From contig NZ_CP062221.1 in NCBI RefSeq assembly GCF_021590045.1, positions 1,674,001-1,738,000 of the forward strand: DNA of 64,000 nucleotides. The letters are read 5' to 3'. The notes below the pieces were generated by a model. It was not told where the DNA came from. It searched no databases and saw nothing but the letters and a program-made list of their open reading frames with translations. Below, one piece after another: positions 13,395-21,517 of the stretch. Positions within the stretch are counted from its first letter, which is position 1. Every line of letters begins with the position of its first letter. The position numbers and the translations under genes were made by a program. The stretch comes from Cellulomonas palmilytica. GTDB lineage: Bacteria > Actinomycetota > Actinomycetes > Actinomycetales > Cellulomonadaceae.

Positions 13395-14636
13395 GTGAGC
13401 GACCTCCCCGACTCCGAGATCCTGCTGCGCGGCCGGGTGGTCACGCCGACCGACGTCCTCGAGGACGGTCTCCTCGTCACGCGTGGTGCGACGATCGCGT
13501 GGATCGGCCCGGCGGACGAGGCTCCCGCGCCGTGGAACGAGCGGCTGCCGGAGACCTCGGACGACACGGTGCTGCCGGGGCTCGTCGACCTGCACTGCCA
13601 CGGCGGTGGCGGCGCGAGCTTCCCGGACGCGACGACACCGCAGGAGGTCGCGGCGGCCGCGGACGAGCACCTGCGGCACGGCACGACGTCGCTCGTCGCG
13701 TCGTTGGTGACCGCGCCGCGGGACGTGCTGCTGGCCCGTACCGCGCTGCTCGCGGACGCGGCGGACGCGGGGGTGGTCGCGGGCATCCACCTGGAGGGCC
13801 CGTTCCTGTCGCACGCGCGCTGCGGTGCGCAGAACCCGGGTGACATGCTGCCGGGCGACCCGGCGCTCGTGGACGCCGTGGTGCAGGCCGCGCGCGGGCA
13901 CCTGGTGACGATGACGGTGGCGCCCGAGGTGGCCGGCGTGCACTCGACCGACGGGGACGAGGACGACGACGTGCTGGCCGCCCTGGTGCGCGGCGGCGCG
14001 CTGCCGTCGGTCGGTCACACGGACGCGAGCGCGGCTCAGGTGGAGGCGGCGGTCGACCGCGCGTTCGACCTGCTCGCCGCGGACCCGGCGGCGCGCTCGG
14101 GCCGACCGACCGCGACGCACCTGTTCAACGGCATGCGCCCGGTCCACCACCGCGACCCGGGGCCGGTCCTGGCGTGCCTGGCGGCCGCGGCGCGCGGCGA
14201 GCTGGTCGTCGAGCTCGTGGCGGACGGGACGCACCTGGATCCCGCGACGGTGGTGTCGGTGTTCGACCTGGTCGGCGCGGACGCGGTCGCGCTCGTGACG
14301 GACGCGATGGCGGCGGCGGGCATGGCGGACGGCGACTACCAGCTCGGCCCGATGGCGGTGCGGGTGGCGGAGGGGGTCGCGCGGATCGTCGACGGCGACG
14401 GTGAGCCGGGCGCGATCGCCGGGGGTGTCGCGCACCTGCTGGACGTGGTCCGGGCGACCGTGGACGCGGGGGTCCCGGTCGTGGACGCGGTACGCGCGGC
14501 GTCGCTGACGCCCGCGTCGGTGCTGGGGCTGCGGGACGTGGGCGGCCTGGTGGCCGGGCTGCGCGCCGACGTGCTCGTCGTGGACGGCGACCTGCGCCCG
14601 CAGCTCGTGCTGCGGGCGGGCGTGCCGGTCGGCTGA
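13395..14636 (+). CDS. nagA: N-acetylglucosamine-6-phosphate deacetylase
   Basis: Hydrolyses GlcNAc-6-P to GlcN-6-P plus acetate in amino-sugar catabolism and wall recycling. 413 residues in an amidohydrolase TIM barrel: metal ligands H67 and H69 in DLHCHGGGG, the HLEGPF motif, GHTDA, THLFNGMRP, and catalytic D303 in LVTDAMAAAG. The GTG start at 13395 follows GGGGAGA. No nagB lies nearby. Its 3' end is 7 bases from the 3' end of the opposing TatA-like gene. Confidence 0.93.
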   Translation: MSDLPDSEILLRGRVVTPTDVLEDGLLVTRGATIAWIGPADEAPAPWNERLPETSDDTVLPGLVDLHCHGGGGASFPDATTPQEVAAAADEHLRHGTTSLVASLVTAPRDVLLARTALLADAADAGVVAGIHLEGPFLSHARCGAQNPGDMLPGDPALVDAVVQAARGHLVTMTVAPEVAGVHSTDGDEDDDVLAALVRGGALPSVGHTDASAAQVEAAVDRAFDLLAADPAARSGRPTATHLFNGMRPVHHRDPGPVLACLAAAARGELVVELVADGTHLDPATVVSVFDLVGADAVALVTDAMAAAGMADGDYQLGPMAVRVAEGVARIVDGDGEPGAIAGGVAHLLDVVRATVDAGVPVVDAVRAASLTPASVLGLRDVGGLVAGLRADVLVVDGDLRPQLVLRAGVPVG

Positions 14637-14640
14637 CCGG
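14625..14640. terminator. Small hairpin between convergent nagA and TatA-like genes
   Basis: CCGGTC (14625-14630) and GACCGG (14635-14640) with a 4-base loop overlap the nagA stop. No T-run. It could act in both directions but is short. Confidence 0.3.
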
Positions 14641-14643
14641 CCG

Positions 14644-14877
14644 TCAGGCGGCGGGACGCTGCTCGGGGACGGAGCCGAGCGTCGTGGTCGCCGGCGCGGG
14701 CGCGGCCGGCTGCGCGGGTGCCGGCTCGTCGGCGGTGAGGTCCTTGACCTCGCTCTTGAAGATCCGCAGCGACTGGCCGACCCCGCGCGCGAGCTCGGGC
14801 AGCTTGTTCGCGCCGAACAGCAGCACGAGCACGGCCACGAGGATGACGATGTGCCAGGCGGACAGGTTTCGCAGCAC
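14644..14877 (-). CDS. TatA/TatB-like twin-arginine translocase subunit
   Basis: 77-residue protein: one N-terminal membrane helix ([16 protein letters not shown]), the hinge [15 protein letters not shown], an amphipathic helix ([12 protein letters not shown]) and a Pro/Ala-rich tail. This is the TatA pattern. The GTG at 14877 has GGAGA 6 bases upstream and puts the helix at the N-terminus; a frame extension to 14958 has no such support and would run through an operator-like site. No tatC is in the window. Actinobacteria normally carry tatA near tatC elsewhere, so this may be a second copy. A LacI-type palindrome lies 29 bases upstream of the start. Confidence 0.85.
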   Translation of the reverse strand: MLRNLSAWHIVILVAVLVLLFGANKLPELARGVGQSLRIFKSEVKDLTADEPAPAQPAAPAPATTTLGSVPEQRPAA

Positions 14878-14905
14878 GGGACTCTCCAGACTCGGGGCTT
14901 CGTCG

Positions 14906-14919
14906 TCGAAGCGCTTCAA
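14906..14919. promoter_or_regulatory. LacI-type operator upstream of the TatA-like gene
   Basis: TCGAAGCGCTTCAA; its reverse complement TTGAAGCGCTTCGA is identical to the 14-base site at 26193-26206 before the GH42 gene. Central CG and near-perfect dyad are typical of LacI-family operators. Confidence 0.7.
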
Positions 14920-14976
14920 CGCCTCATCGTCGCGGAGGATGTCCGATCCGTCAAACATCGGCCGTCCGCACCGCTA

Positions 14977-15005
14977 TTGACGGGTTCAACGGCCCGGCGT
15001 TCAAT
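14977..15005 (+). promoter_or_regulatory. Candidate promoter of the VOC gene
   Basis: TTGACG (14977-14982), 17-base spacer, TTCAAT (15000-15005). Points toward the VOC gene whose ATG is at 15060. The following operator-like site would cover the start of transcription. Confidence 0.45.
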
Positions 15006-15018
15006 CGAATCGCCTCGA
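15005..15018. promoter_or_regulatory. Second LacI-type operator, VOC side
   Basis: TCGAATCGCCTCGA matches TTGAANCGNTTCGA at 10 of 12 fixed positions. Centre lies 99 bases from the centre of the 14906 site. Confidence 0.5.
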
Positions 15019-15059
15019 ACGACCGACGTCGGTGTCGGTCCCGACGAAGGGGGAGCGCG

Positions 15060-15440
15060 ATGGGCGCGACCGTCCCGTACATCACCGTGCACGACGCGAG
15101 GGCGGCGCTGGACTTCTACGCCGCGGCGTTCGGCGCGACCGTCGGCGAGCGGTACGACGACGAGGACGGCCGGGTCGGGCATGCCGAGCTCGACATCCAC
15201 GGCGCGCCCGTCTACGTGTCCGACGAGTACCCCGACTACGGCGCCTACGCACCGCGCACCCTCGGCGGGCGGTCGAGCGCGGCGGTCGTGGTGTCGGTCC
15301 CGGACGTGGACGCGACGTACGCCGACGCGCTGCGGGCCGGCGCGACGCAGGACCGACCGCCCGCCGACATGCCCGGCGGTGGTCGCGGGGGCTGGCTCGT
15401 CGATCCCTACGGGCACCGCTGGCTGGTGCGCAGCTCCTGA
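15060..15440 (+). CDS. VOC superfamily (glyoxalase/PhnB-like) protein
   Basis: 126 residues with two beta-alpha-beta-beta-beta modules: VPYITVHDARAALDFYAAAF starts the first, and SVPDVDATYADALRAGA the second, ending in VDPYGHRWLV, the usual C-terminal VOC signature. Resembles the PhnB-like branch; the substrate cannot be told. GAAGGGGGAG precedes the ATG. It ends 2 bases from the 3' end of the convergent GH3 gene. Operator-like sites suggest control together with the sugar island. Confidence 0.85.
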   Translation: MGATVPYITVHDARAALDFYAAAFGATVGERYDDEDGRVGHAELDIHGAPVYVSDEYPDYGAYAPRTLGGRSSAAVVVSVPDVDATYADALRAGATQDRPPADMPGGGRGGWLVDPYGHRWLVRSS

Positions 15441-15442
15441 CC

Positions 15443-18373
15443 TCACGCGGTGAGCTCGACGGTCGCGACGCGTGCCGCGCCGACGAGCGTGACCCGCACG
15501 TCGGCGACCTGTGAACCGTCGGCGGCGACCGCCTCCGCGAGCGGCGCGTCGACGGCGTGCCACGTCCACCGGTCGCCGCCCTCGGGGACGTCCACGCTCG
15601 CGACCGTGCGCCACCCGGCGTGGCCCGCGTCGGCACCCCGCGCAGCCGCCGCGACCTCCATCTCGACCCGCGCGGGCCCGGGGGCGGTGCGTGCGACGAC
15701 CGCGCGCAGGCCCCGCGCGCCGGTGAGCTCGCACGTGCGCAGCAGGACCGACCCGCGCGCGCGTCGCCGTGCGACCTGCACCGCGGTCCCGCGCTCGCGC
15801 GTCCGGGCCGAGAGCTCGACGTCGACGAGGTCGTCGGCGTCCGCCGCCCGGACGGCGTGCCCCACGACTGCTCGCGGCGGCACGGGCTCACCCGTGACGG
15901 TCACGGTCGTGGTGAGCGGAAGGGTCGCGGCGGACGGCCCGATGCCGAGGACGTACTCGCCGGGCTCGACCACGAACCGGTCACGCGTCACGTCCCAGGT
16001 GGCCAGGCGCGCGAGGGGGACGGCCACCTCGACGTCGCGCGACTGCCCGGGCTCGAGCACGACGCGCGTGTGCGCGACGAGGCGGTGGCCGTACGGCAGC
16101 CGGTGGCCGGGGGCGTCGGCGTAGACCTGCACCAGCTCGTGCGCGCGGCGCGCGCCGTCGTTGCGGACGGTGACGGTGACCGGGACGGTCGCCCGGCCGC
16201 CGCTCGCCAGGTCCTCGTCGGCATCCGCCGCTGCGACCGAGGCCGCCACCGAGGTGACCGACAGCGACGCGGCCACGTACGTCACGGCCCCGTACGTGAG
16301 CCCGTGCCCGAGCGCGTACCGCGGTGCGGCGGTCGCGTACCAGGTGGTGTGGCCCGCGGCGATGATGTCGTAGTCGAGCAGGTCGCCGACGTCCTCGACG
16401 AGTGCCGGCCAGGCCTGCGCGAGGCGCCCGGTCGGCTCCGCGTCGCCCACGAGCACGTCCGTGAGCCCGTGCCCGAGCTCCTGCCCGCCGTGCGAGGTCC
16501 ACACGACGGCGTCGGCCGTGAGGTCGGCGGGCAGCACGTAGGGGTAGGACGAGACGACGAGCAGCACGTGCCGCGCGCCGGGCGCGGCGTCGGTCGCGAC
16601 GCGCCACGTGTCGAGCATCCCGGCGGGGAGGGTGAGAGCGGGACGGTCCTGCGTCTCGCGTCCGCCCAGGTGGGGGTCGTTGCCGAGCGCGACGACCACG
16701 ACGTCCGCTCCCGCGCACGCCGCACGCACGGCGGCGACGCCCGAGCCCACGACCTCGGCCGCGAACCGCTCGGCGTCGGCGAGCGTCTCGCCGTCGGCGA
16801 CGAGCGTGCCCGCCTCGTCGTGCTGGACGCGCAGCCACCTGCCGGAACCCGCGTGCTGCAACGACCACGTGCCGTCGTCGTGCACGTGCCGACGGAACGT
16901 CTCCTGCGCGACCCAGCCGCCCACCCGCGTCGCGTCGGCGTGCGCGACCCAGCGCGCACCGCTCCACAGGAGACCGGTCGCGGCGACCTGGAACGTCCAC
17001 ATCCCGCTCTCCCAGAGCGTGGCGTCGTGCTGCGCGGCGGCGTCGCCCGCGTCGCCGTCCGCGACGAGCACGTGCGCGGGCCCGACGGCGCGCACGGCGC
17101 GGCCGGTGGTGGCCGAGCGCAGGACCAGGCGGTCCGCACCGTCGGCGACGCGGACCTGCGCGTCGCCGAGCCGCTCGCGCAGCGCGGTGCCGAGGCCCAC
17201 GGTGTAGGGCGGTGTGCCGGAGTACCAGTCGTGCAGGACGCGCTCGGCGTGCGGCCCGACGACCGCGACGACCGCGTCGGGCGCGAGCGGCAGCGTGTCG
17301 TCGTTCTCCAGCACGACGACGGCGCGGGCGGCGGCCTCGCGGGCGAGCGCGCGGTGCTCGGGCAGGTCGATCGCGTCGGCGGGCACGACGAACGGGTCGA
17401 GGTCCGGGTCGAGCTCGCCCGTGCGGATCCGCAGCTCGAGCTGGCGGGCGACGGCCCGGTCCACGACGGCCTCGTCGAGCAGGCCGCGCTCGAGCGCGGC
17501 GGTGAGGCGCTGCGTCGTCGGGCCGGCGTCGGCGTCGTTGTCGGTGAAGGAGTCGATCCCGGCGCGCAGCATCGCGGCGTGCGAGGCGACGTGGTCGTCG
17601 TAGAAGCGCTGCAGGTCCACGACGAAGCCCGGGGCGGCGGCGTCGGACACCACGAACAGCTCGTCGGGCGTCGCGTCGCGCAGCAGGTCGAGCAGCTCGC
17701 CGGCGAGGTGGTTGGGCCGGCCGTCGACGAGGTTGTAGGCGGCCATGACGGCGCCGGCGGCCCGGGCGCGCAGCGGCCCGGCGAACGCGGGGAGCTCGTA
17801 CTCGCGCAGCACGCGCGGGCGCAGCTGCGAGCTCGTGACGGCGCGGTCGGTCTCGTTGTTGTAGCCGAACGCGTGCTTGAGCGTGGGCACGGTGCGCCAG
17901 TACGTGGGGTGCTCGCCGCGCAGCCCGTGGGCGTACGCGGTCGCGAGCTCGGCCGTGAGGTACGGGTCCTCGCTGAACCCCTCCTCGTTGCGGCCCCAGC
18001 CGGGGTGCCGCAGCGGGTTGACGACGGGGGCCCACACGTTGAGCGAGACCGTGGGGTCGGCCGCGTGCTTGGCGCGCAGCTCGACGCCGACGACGTCCCC
18101 CACCCGGCGCAGCAGGTCCGGGTCCCACGTGGCGGCGAGCCCGACGGGCTGCGGGAAGACGGTCGCCGTGCCCAGCCATGACACGCCGTGGAGCACCTCG
18201 GCGCCGGTCGTGAAGGCGCGCAGGCCGAGCCGCTCGACGGCCGGCCCGCGCTGGTGCAGCATCGCGATCTTCTCGTCACGCGTGAGGCGGGCGACCAGGT
18301 CGAGGGCCCGCTCGCGGGGCGTGCGGGCCGGGTCGCGGTAGGGGGCCCGCTCGTCGGGGACGGAGGTGGTCAC
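15443..18373 (-). CDS. GH3 glycoside hydrolase (beta-glucosidase-like) with inserted domain
   Basis: 976-residue intracellular enzyme (no signal peptide); retaining exo-beta-glycosidase, here likely removing backbone beta-glucose. Order: GH3 N-terminal TIM barrel (about 20-330) with VFPQPVGLAATWDPDLLRRVG, TLKHAFGYNNETDR and nucleophile D244 in FVVSDAAAP; GH3 C-terminal sandwich (about 350 onward, ending ADVVVVALGNDPHLGGRETQDR); and a fibronectin-III-like domain near the C-terminus. About 145 residues (400-544) interrupt the C-terminal sandwich and contain GTWSLQHAGSGRWLRVQHDE, like a fascin/beta-trefoil repeat. The GTG start at 18373 has GAGGAG upstream; the frame is open to 18622 but unsupported. 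A LacI-type site lies 90 bases upstream. GH3 enzymes can also be xylosidases, so specificity is inferred from context. Confidence 0.92.
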   Translation of the reverse strand: MTTSVPDERAPYRDPARTPRERALDLVARLTRDEKIAMLHQRGPAVERLGLRAFTTGAEVLHGVSWLGTATVFPQPVGLAATWDPDLLRRVGDVVGVELRAKHAADPTVSLNVWAPVVNPLRHPGWGRNEEGFSEDPYLTAELATAYAHGLRGEHPTYWRTVPTLKHAFGYNNETDRAVTSSQLRPRVLREYELPAFAGPLRARAAGAVMAAYNLVDGRPNHLAGELLDLLRDATPDELFVVSDAAAPGFVVDLQRFYDDHVASHAAMLRAGIDSFTDNDADAGPTTQRLTAALERGLLDEAVVDRAVARQLELRIRTGELDPDLDPFVVPADAIDLPEHRALAREAAARAVVVLENDDTLPLAPDAVVAVVGPHAERVLHDWYSGTPPYTVGLGTALRERLGDAQVRVADGADRLVLRSATTGRAVRAVGPAHVLVADGDAGDAAAQHDATLWESGMWTFQVAATGLLWSGARWVAHADATRVGGWVAQETFRRHVHDDGTWSLQHAGSGRWLRVQHDEAGTLVADGETLADAERFAAEVVGSGVAAVRAACAGADVVVVALGNDPHLGGRETQDRPALTLPAGMLDTWRVATDAAPGARHVLLVVSSYPYVLPADLTADAVVWTSHGGQELGHGLTDVLVGDAEPTGRLAQAWPALVEDVGDLLDYDIIAAGHTTWYATAAPRYALGHGLTYGAVTYVAASLSVTSVAASVAAADADEDLASGGRATVPVTVTVRNDGARRAHELVQVYADAPGHRLPYGHRLVAHTRVVLEPGQSRDVEVAVPLARLATWDVTRDRFVVEPGEYVLGIGPSAATLPLTTTVTVTGEPVPPRAVVGHAVRAADADDLVDVELSARTRERGTAVQVARRRARGSVLLRTCELTGARGLRAVVARTAPGPARVEMEVAAAARGADAGHAGWRTVASVDVPEGGDRWTWHAVDAPLAEAVAADGSQVADVRVTLVGAARVATVELTA

Positions 18374-18462
18374 GTCGGGGTTCTCCTCGTCGGTGGTGCC
18401 GGGCGCCGGCGGGCGCGTCGTCGCGCAGGGCCGGGCCGTCGCTGTCAACGGCCCGCCGATCA

Positions 18463-18476
18463 TTGAACCGATTCGA
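18463..18476. promoter_or_regulatory. LacI-type operator, GH3 side
   Basis: TTGAACCGATTCGA matches all 12 fixed positions of TTGAANCGNTTCGA. It lies 90 bases upstream of the GH3 start codon. Confidence 0.7.
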
Positions 18477-18624
18477 TGACCTGGATCACAAGTCGGCTGG
18501 TACGGCCCGGTGCGCGAGATCCTCGCACACCGGGCGCGACGCCCGGGCGAACCGCCCTGACGTCCAGGTTTCGGACGGCGAACCCGGCATTCCCGGAGGT
18601 CCCCGCCTCGAACGCCAGGCATGG

Positions 18625-18653
18625 TTGCATTCCGCCCGCGCGGCGACTACGTT
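18625..18653 (+). promoter_or_regulatory. Promoter of the first importer operon
   Basis: TTGCAT (18625-18630), 17-base spacer, TACGTT (18648-18653). The operator at 18659 begins 5 bases after the -10, so a bound repressor would cover the transcription start. Confidence 0.6.
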
Positions 18654-18658
18654 CCCCG

Positions 18659-18672
18659 TCGAACCGCTTCGA
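18659..18672. promoter_or_regulatory. LacI-type operator, importer side
   Basis: TCGAACCGCTTCGA matches 11 of 12 fixed positions; with flanking bases GTC...GAC the dyad extends to 16 bases. Confidence 0.7.
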
Positions 18673-18797
18673 CAGTTCGTCGACCGGTTCGACGGCCACC
18701 CGTGGCGCGACGATCGCACCGACGAGCGGCCGAGAAACCGCCTTTCCCGTGCACGAGGCGTGCACGGGCTCGTCCGCATCAGGGAGTGAGGACGCTC

Positions 18798-20465
18798 ATG
18801 AACAGCTCCACCCCTCGAGCCGGCCGGCTCGCCGACGTCGAGGTCGGCCGCCGCGGGTTCCTCGGGATGATCGCCGCAGGCGCGGCGGTGATCGGTGTGC
18901 CGTCGCTGCTGTCCGCGTGCAGCAGCGGCGAGGGCGGCGGCGCGGCCGCCCCCTCCGCGCAGGCGACCGTCTCCGCCGAGGTCCTGCCCGCCTACTACCC
19001 CGTGGAGTACGCCAAGCCCGACGTCCCGGGTGTGGACGGGTCGACCCCGGGCTACACGACGATCCCGGAGTCGTTCGTGCAGTCCGTGCCGACGCCGCCG
19101 GGGACGGGCCTGACCTTCACGGCGATGACGCCGCTGTGGGGCACCATCCCGCCGGTCAAGGGCAACAAGTACTACGAGGCGGTCAACGGCGCCCTGGGCT
19201 CGACGATCGAGTTCCGGATCTCGGACGGCAACACGTACGGCGACAAGCTCGCGACCGTGCTCGCGTCCGCCAAGGACGTGCCGGACTGGGTCTGCGTGCC
19301 GACGTGGAACATCCCCCCGCGGTTCGGCGCGGAGATCGTGCCGAACCTGTTCCAGGACCTCACGCCGTTCCTCGCGGGCGACAAGGTCAAGGACTACCCG
19401 AACCTCGCGAACATCCCCACCGCCGCGTGGAAGTTCTGCGTGTTCGACGGCAAGCTGTACGGCCTGCCGTTCCCGGGCGAGCTCATCACGGACGCGACGT
19501 TCTACCGCAAGGACGTGATCGAGGCCAAGGGCATCACGGTCGACGTGCGCTCCGCGCAGGACCTCCTCGACCTCGCCAAGGAGCTCACGGGCGGCAACGT
19601 CTACGGTGCCGAGGACCTGTGGGTCACCGCGACGCAGATGTTCGCGGTCCCGCCCAAGTGGAAGCTCGAGGGGGACGCGCTCGTCCACCGGGTCGAGACC
19701 CAGGAGTACCGCGACGCGCTCGACTGGACCAGCAAGCTGTTCGCGTCCGGTGCCGTGCACCCCGACGCGGTCGCCGGCAACACCGGCGAGGCCAAGACCC
19801 GCTTCCAGGGCGGGCGCTCGCTCATCCTGAACGACGGCGTCGGCGGCTGGCACGAGGCGCTGCGCGACAACCTCGCCGGCAACCCGGACTACTGGCAGCA
19901 GCCGTTCGCGCCCATCGCGGCCGACGGCGGCACGCCGGTGCTGTTCCAGGGCAACCCGGCGAACATCTTCTCGTTCCTCAAGAAGTCGGACGACGAGGCG
20001 CGCATCACCGAGCTGCTGAAGCTCGCGAACCTGCTCGCGGCACCGTTCGGCACCACCGAGTTCGACCTCATCAACAACGGCGTCGAGGGCGTGCACTACA
20101 CGAAGGACGAGAACGGGCTGCCCGTGCCGACGGAGCTCGCCGCCACGGAGCTGCAGCCCACGTACATGTTCCTGGTGGACCCGCCGGTCGCGCAGGCGCG
20201 CGTGCAGTACCCGGGCTTCGTCGAGGCGTACAGCACCTGGATGGCGGACGCGGCGCAGTACGTCACGGAGCCGCTGTTCTTCGCGATGCAGATCGTCGAG
20301 CCGGCGCGCTACGCGTCGATCGGCCAGCCGTTCGTGGACCTCGAGAAGGACATCGTGCGCGGCCGCAAGACGCTCGCGGACCTCGACACCGCGGTCGAGA
20401 CCTGGAAGGCGTCGGGCGGCGAGGAGCTGCGCGCGTTCTACCAGGAGATCCTGGACCAGCTGTGA
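18798..20465 (+). CDS. Tat-type lipoprotein solute-binding protein (LplA/family 1-like)
   Basis: 555-residue extracytoplasmic sugar receptor of an ABC importer. The N-terminus has a twin-arginine motif GRRGFLGM (R18, R19), a hydrophobic core, and lipobox LLSAC with C41, so it should be exported folded by Tat and lipidated. The mature part is a large type-I binding protein like those paired with LplB/YtcP-type permeases; aromatic residues are frequent. GGGAGTGAGG precedes the ATG. It is the first gene of a three-gene importer with 4-base overlaps. Context (GH95, GH31, GH42, GH3) suggests an oligosaccharide ligand such as xyloglucan fragments; this is inference. Confidence 0.9.
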   Translation: MNSSTPRAGRLADVEVGRRGFLGMIAAGAAVIGVPSLLSACSSGEGGGAAAPSAQATVSAEVLPAYYPVEYAKPDVPGVDGSTPGYTTIPESFVQSVPTPPGTGLTFTAMTPLWGTIPPVKGNKYYEAVNGALGSTIEFRISDGNTYGDKLATVLASAKDVPDWVCVPTWNIPPRFGAEIVPNLFQDLTPFLAGDKVKDYPNLANIPTAAWKFCVFDGKLYGLPFPGELITDATFYRKDVIEAKGITVDVRSAQDLLDLAKELTGGNVYGAEDLWVTATQMFAVPPKWKLEGDALVHRVETQEYRDALDWTSKLFASGAVHPDAVAGNTGEAKTRFQGGRSLILNDGVGGWHEALRDNLAGNPDYWQQPFAPIAADGGTPVLFQGNPANIFSFLKKSDDEARITELLKLANLLAAPFGTTEFDLINNGVEGVHYTKDENGLPVPTELAATELQPTYMFLVDPPVAQARVQYPGFVEAYSTWMADAAQYVTEPLFFAMQIVEPARYASIGQPFVDLEKDIVRGRKTLADLDTAVETWKASGGEELRAFYQEILDQL

Positions 20466-21517
20466 CGGGTGCACGACTCACGCAGGGTGCCGCCGCCGCG
20501 TCGACGGCGGCGGCGCCCGCGAGCACGAAGGCCGCGGCGAGGGCCACGAAGACGTCCGCGCCGCGCGGCGTGCGCCGTTCGCGGCAGGCCGTGCCGCAGC
20601 GCAGCATCCCGTGGACGACGAAGCTGAGGCGCGACCGTTCGCTGCTGCTCATGACGCTGCCGGCCGTGGTGCTGCTCGTCGTGTTCGCGTACGTCCCGAT
20701 GCTCGGCAACGTCATCGCGTGGCAGGACTACTCGCCGTACCAGGGGTTCGTCGCGAGCCCGTTCGTCGGGTGGGACAACTTCGAGCGGGTGTTCAACAAC
20801 CCGCTGTTCCTCGACGCGGTCGAGAACACGCTCGCGATCACGCTGTTCCAGCTCGTGTTCTACTTCCCGGTCCCGATCTTCCTGGCGCTCCTGCTCAACA
20901 GCGTCGTCTCGCCGCGGGTCCGGACCGTCATCCAGTCGATCGTCTACCTGCCCCACTTCTTCTCGTGGGTGCTCGTCGTGACGATCTTCCAGCAGATCTT
21001 CGGCGGCGCGGGCCTGATCAACCAGACCCTGCGCAACCACGGCGTCGACCACGCGGTGACGTTCATGACGAACCCGGACACGTTCCTGGTGCTCATCACG
21101 TCGCAGTCCATCTGGAAGGACGCCGGCTGGGGGATCATCATCTTCCTCGCCGCGCTCTCCACGGTGCCGCCCGAGCAGTACGAGGCCGCCGTGATGGACG
21201 GCGCGAACCGGTGGCGCCGCATGTGGCACGTCACGCTGCCCGCGCTGCGGCCCGTGATCGTGCTGCTGCTGATCCTGCGCCTCGGCGACGCGCTGACGGT
21301 CGGGTTCGAGCAGCTGATCCTGCAGCGCGACGCGGTCGGCGCCCAGGTGTCCGAGGTCATCGACACCTACGTCTACTACCAGGGTGTCATCTACGGGGAC
21401 TGGAGCTTCGCGGCAGCCGCGGGCCTGGTCAAGGGTGTCGTGAGCCTCGCGCTCGTCCTCGGGGCGAACAAGCTCGCGCACGTGTTCGGTGAGGCGGGGG
21501 TGTACCAGCGCTCATGA
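20462..21517 (+). CDS. ABC sugar permease, LplB type
   Basis: 351-residue permease. An Ala/Arg-rich cytoplasmic N-terminus (about 58 residues) precedes six membrane helices; the EAA loop for ATPase docking is EAAVMDGANRWRRMWHVTLP. LplB-type permeases pair with large binding proteins such as the upstream one. GTG start overlaps the binding-protein stop by 4 bases. No ATPase gene is adjacent, so a shared MsiK-like ATPase is expected. Confidence 0.93.
   Translation: MTGARLTQGAAAASTAAAPASTKAAARATKTSAPRGVRRSRQAVPQRSIPWTTKLRRDRSLLLMTLPAVVLLVVFAYVPMLGNVIAWQDYSPYQGFVASPFVGWDNFERVFNNPLFLDAVENTLAITLFQLVFYFPVPIFLALLLNSVVSPRVRTVIQSIVYLPHFFSWVLVVTIFQQIFGGAGLINQTLRNHGVDHAVTFMTNPDTFLVLITSQSIWKDAGWGIIIFLAALSTVPPEQYEAAVMDGANRWRRMWHVTLPALRPVIVLLLILRLGDALTVGFEQLILQRDAVGAQVSEVIDTYVYYQGVIYGDWSFAAAAGLVKGVVSLALVLGANKLAHVFGEAGVYQRS

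Larger units (their letters stand above)
18374..18797. other. Divergent control region between GH3 and the importer operon
   Basis: 424 bases without a convincing gene. It holds two operator-like palindromes (18463-18476 and 18659-18672), a half-site match at 18679-18692 (right half GTTCGA), and a good promoter for the importer at 18625-18653. Confidence 0.75.

Noticed and set aside
15557..18181. A plus-strand 874-codon frame across GH3
   Set aside because: It is antisense to a clear GH3 gene and has no domain or ribosome site.
18374..18622. N-terminal extension of GH3 to 18622
   Set aside because: It would place a LacI-type operator inside the coding region; the GTG at 18373 has a good ribosome site.
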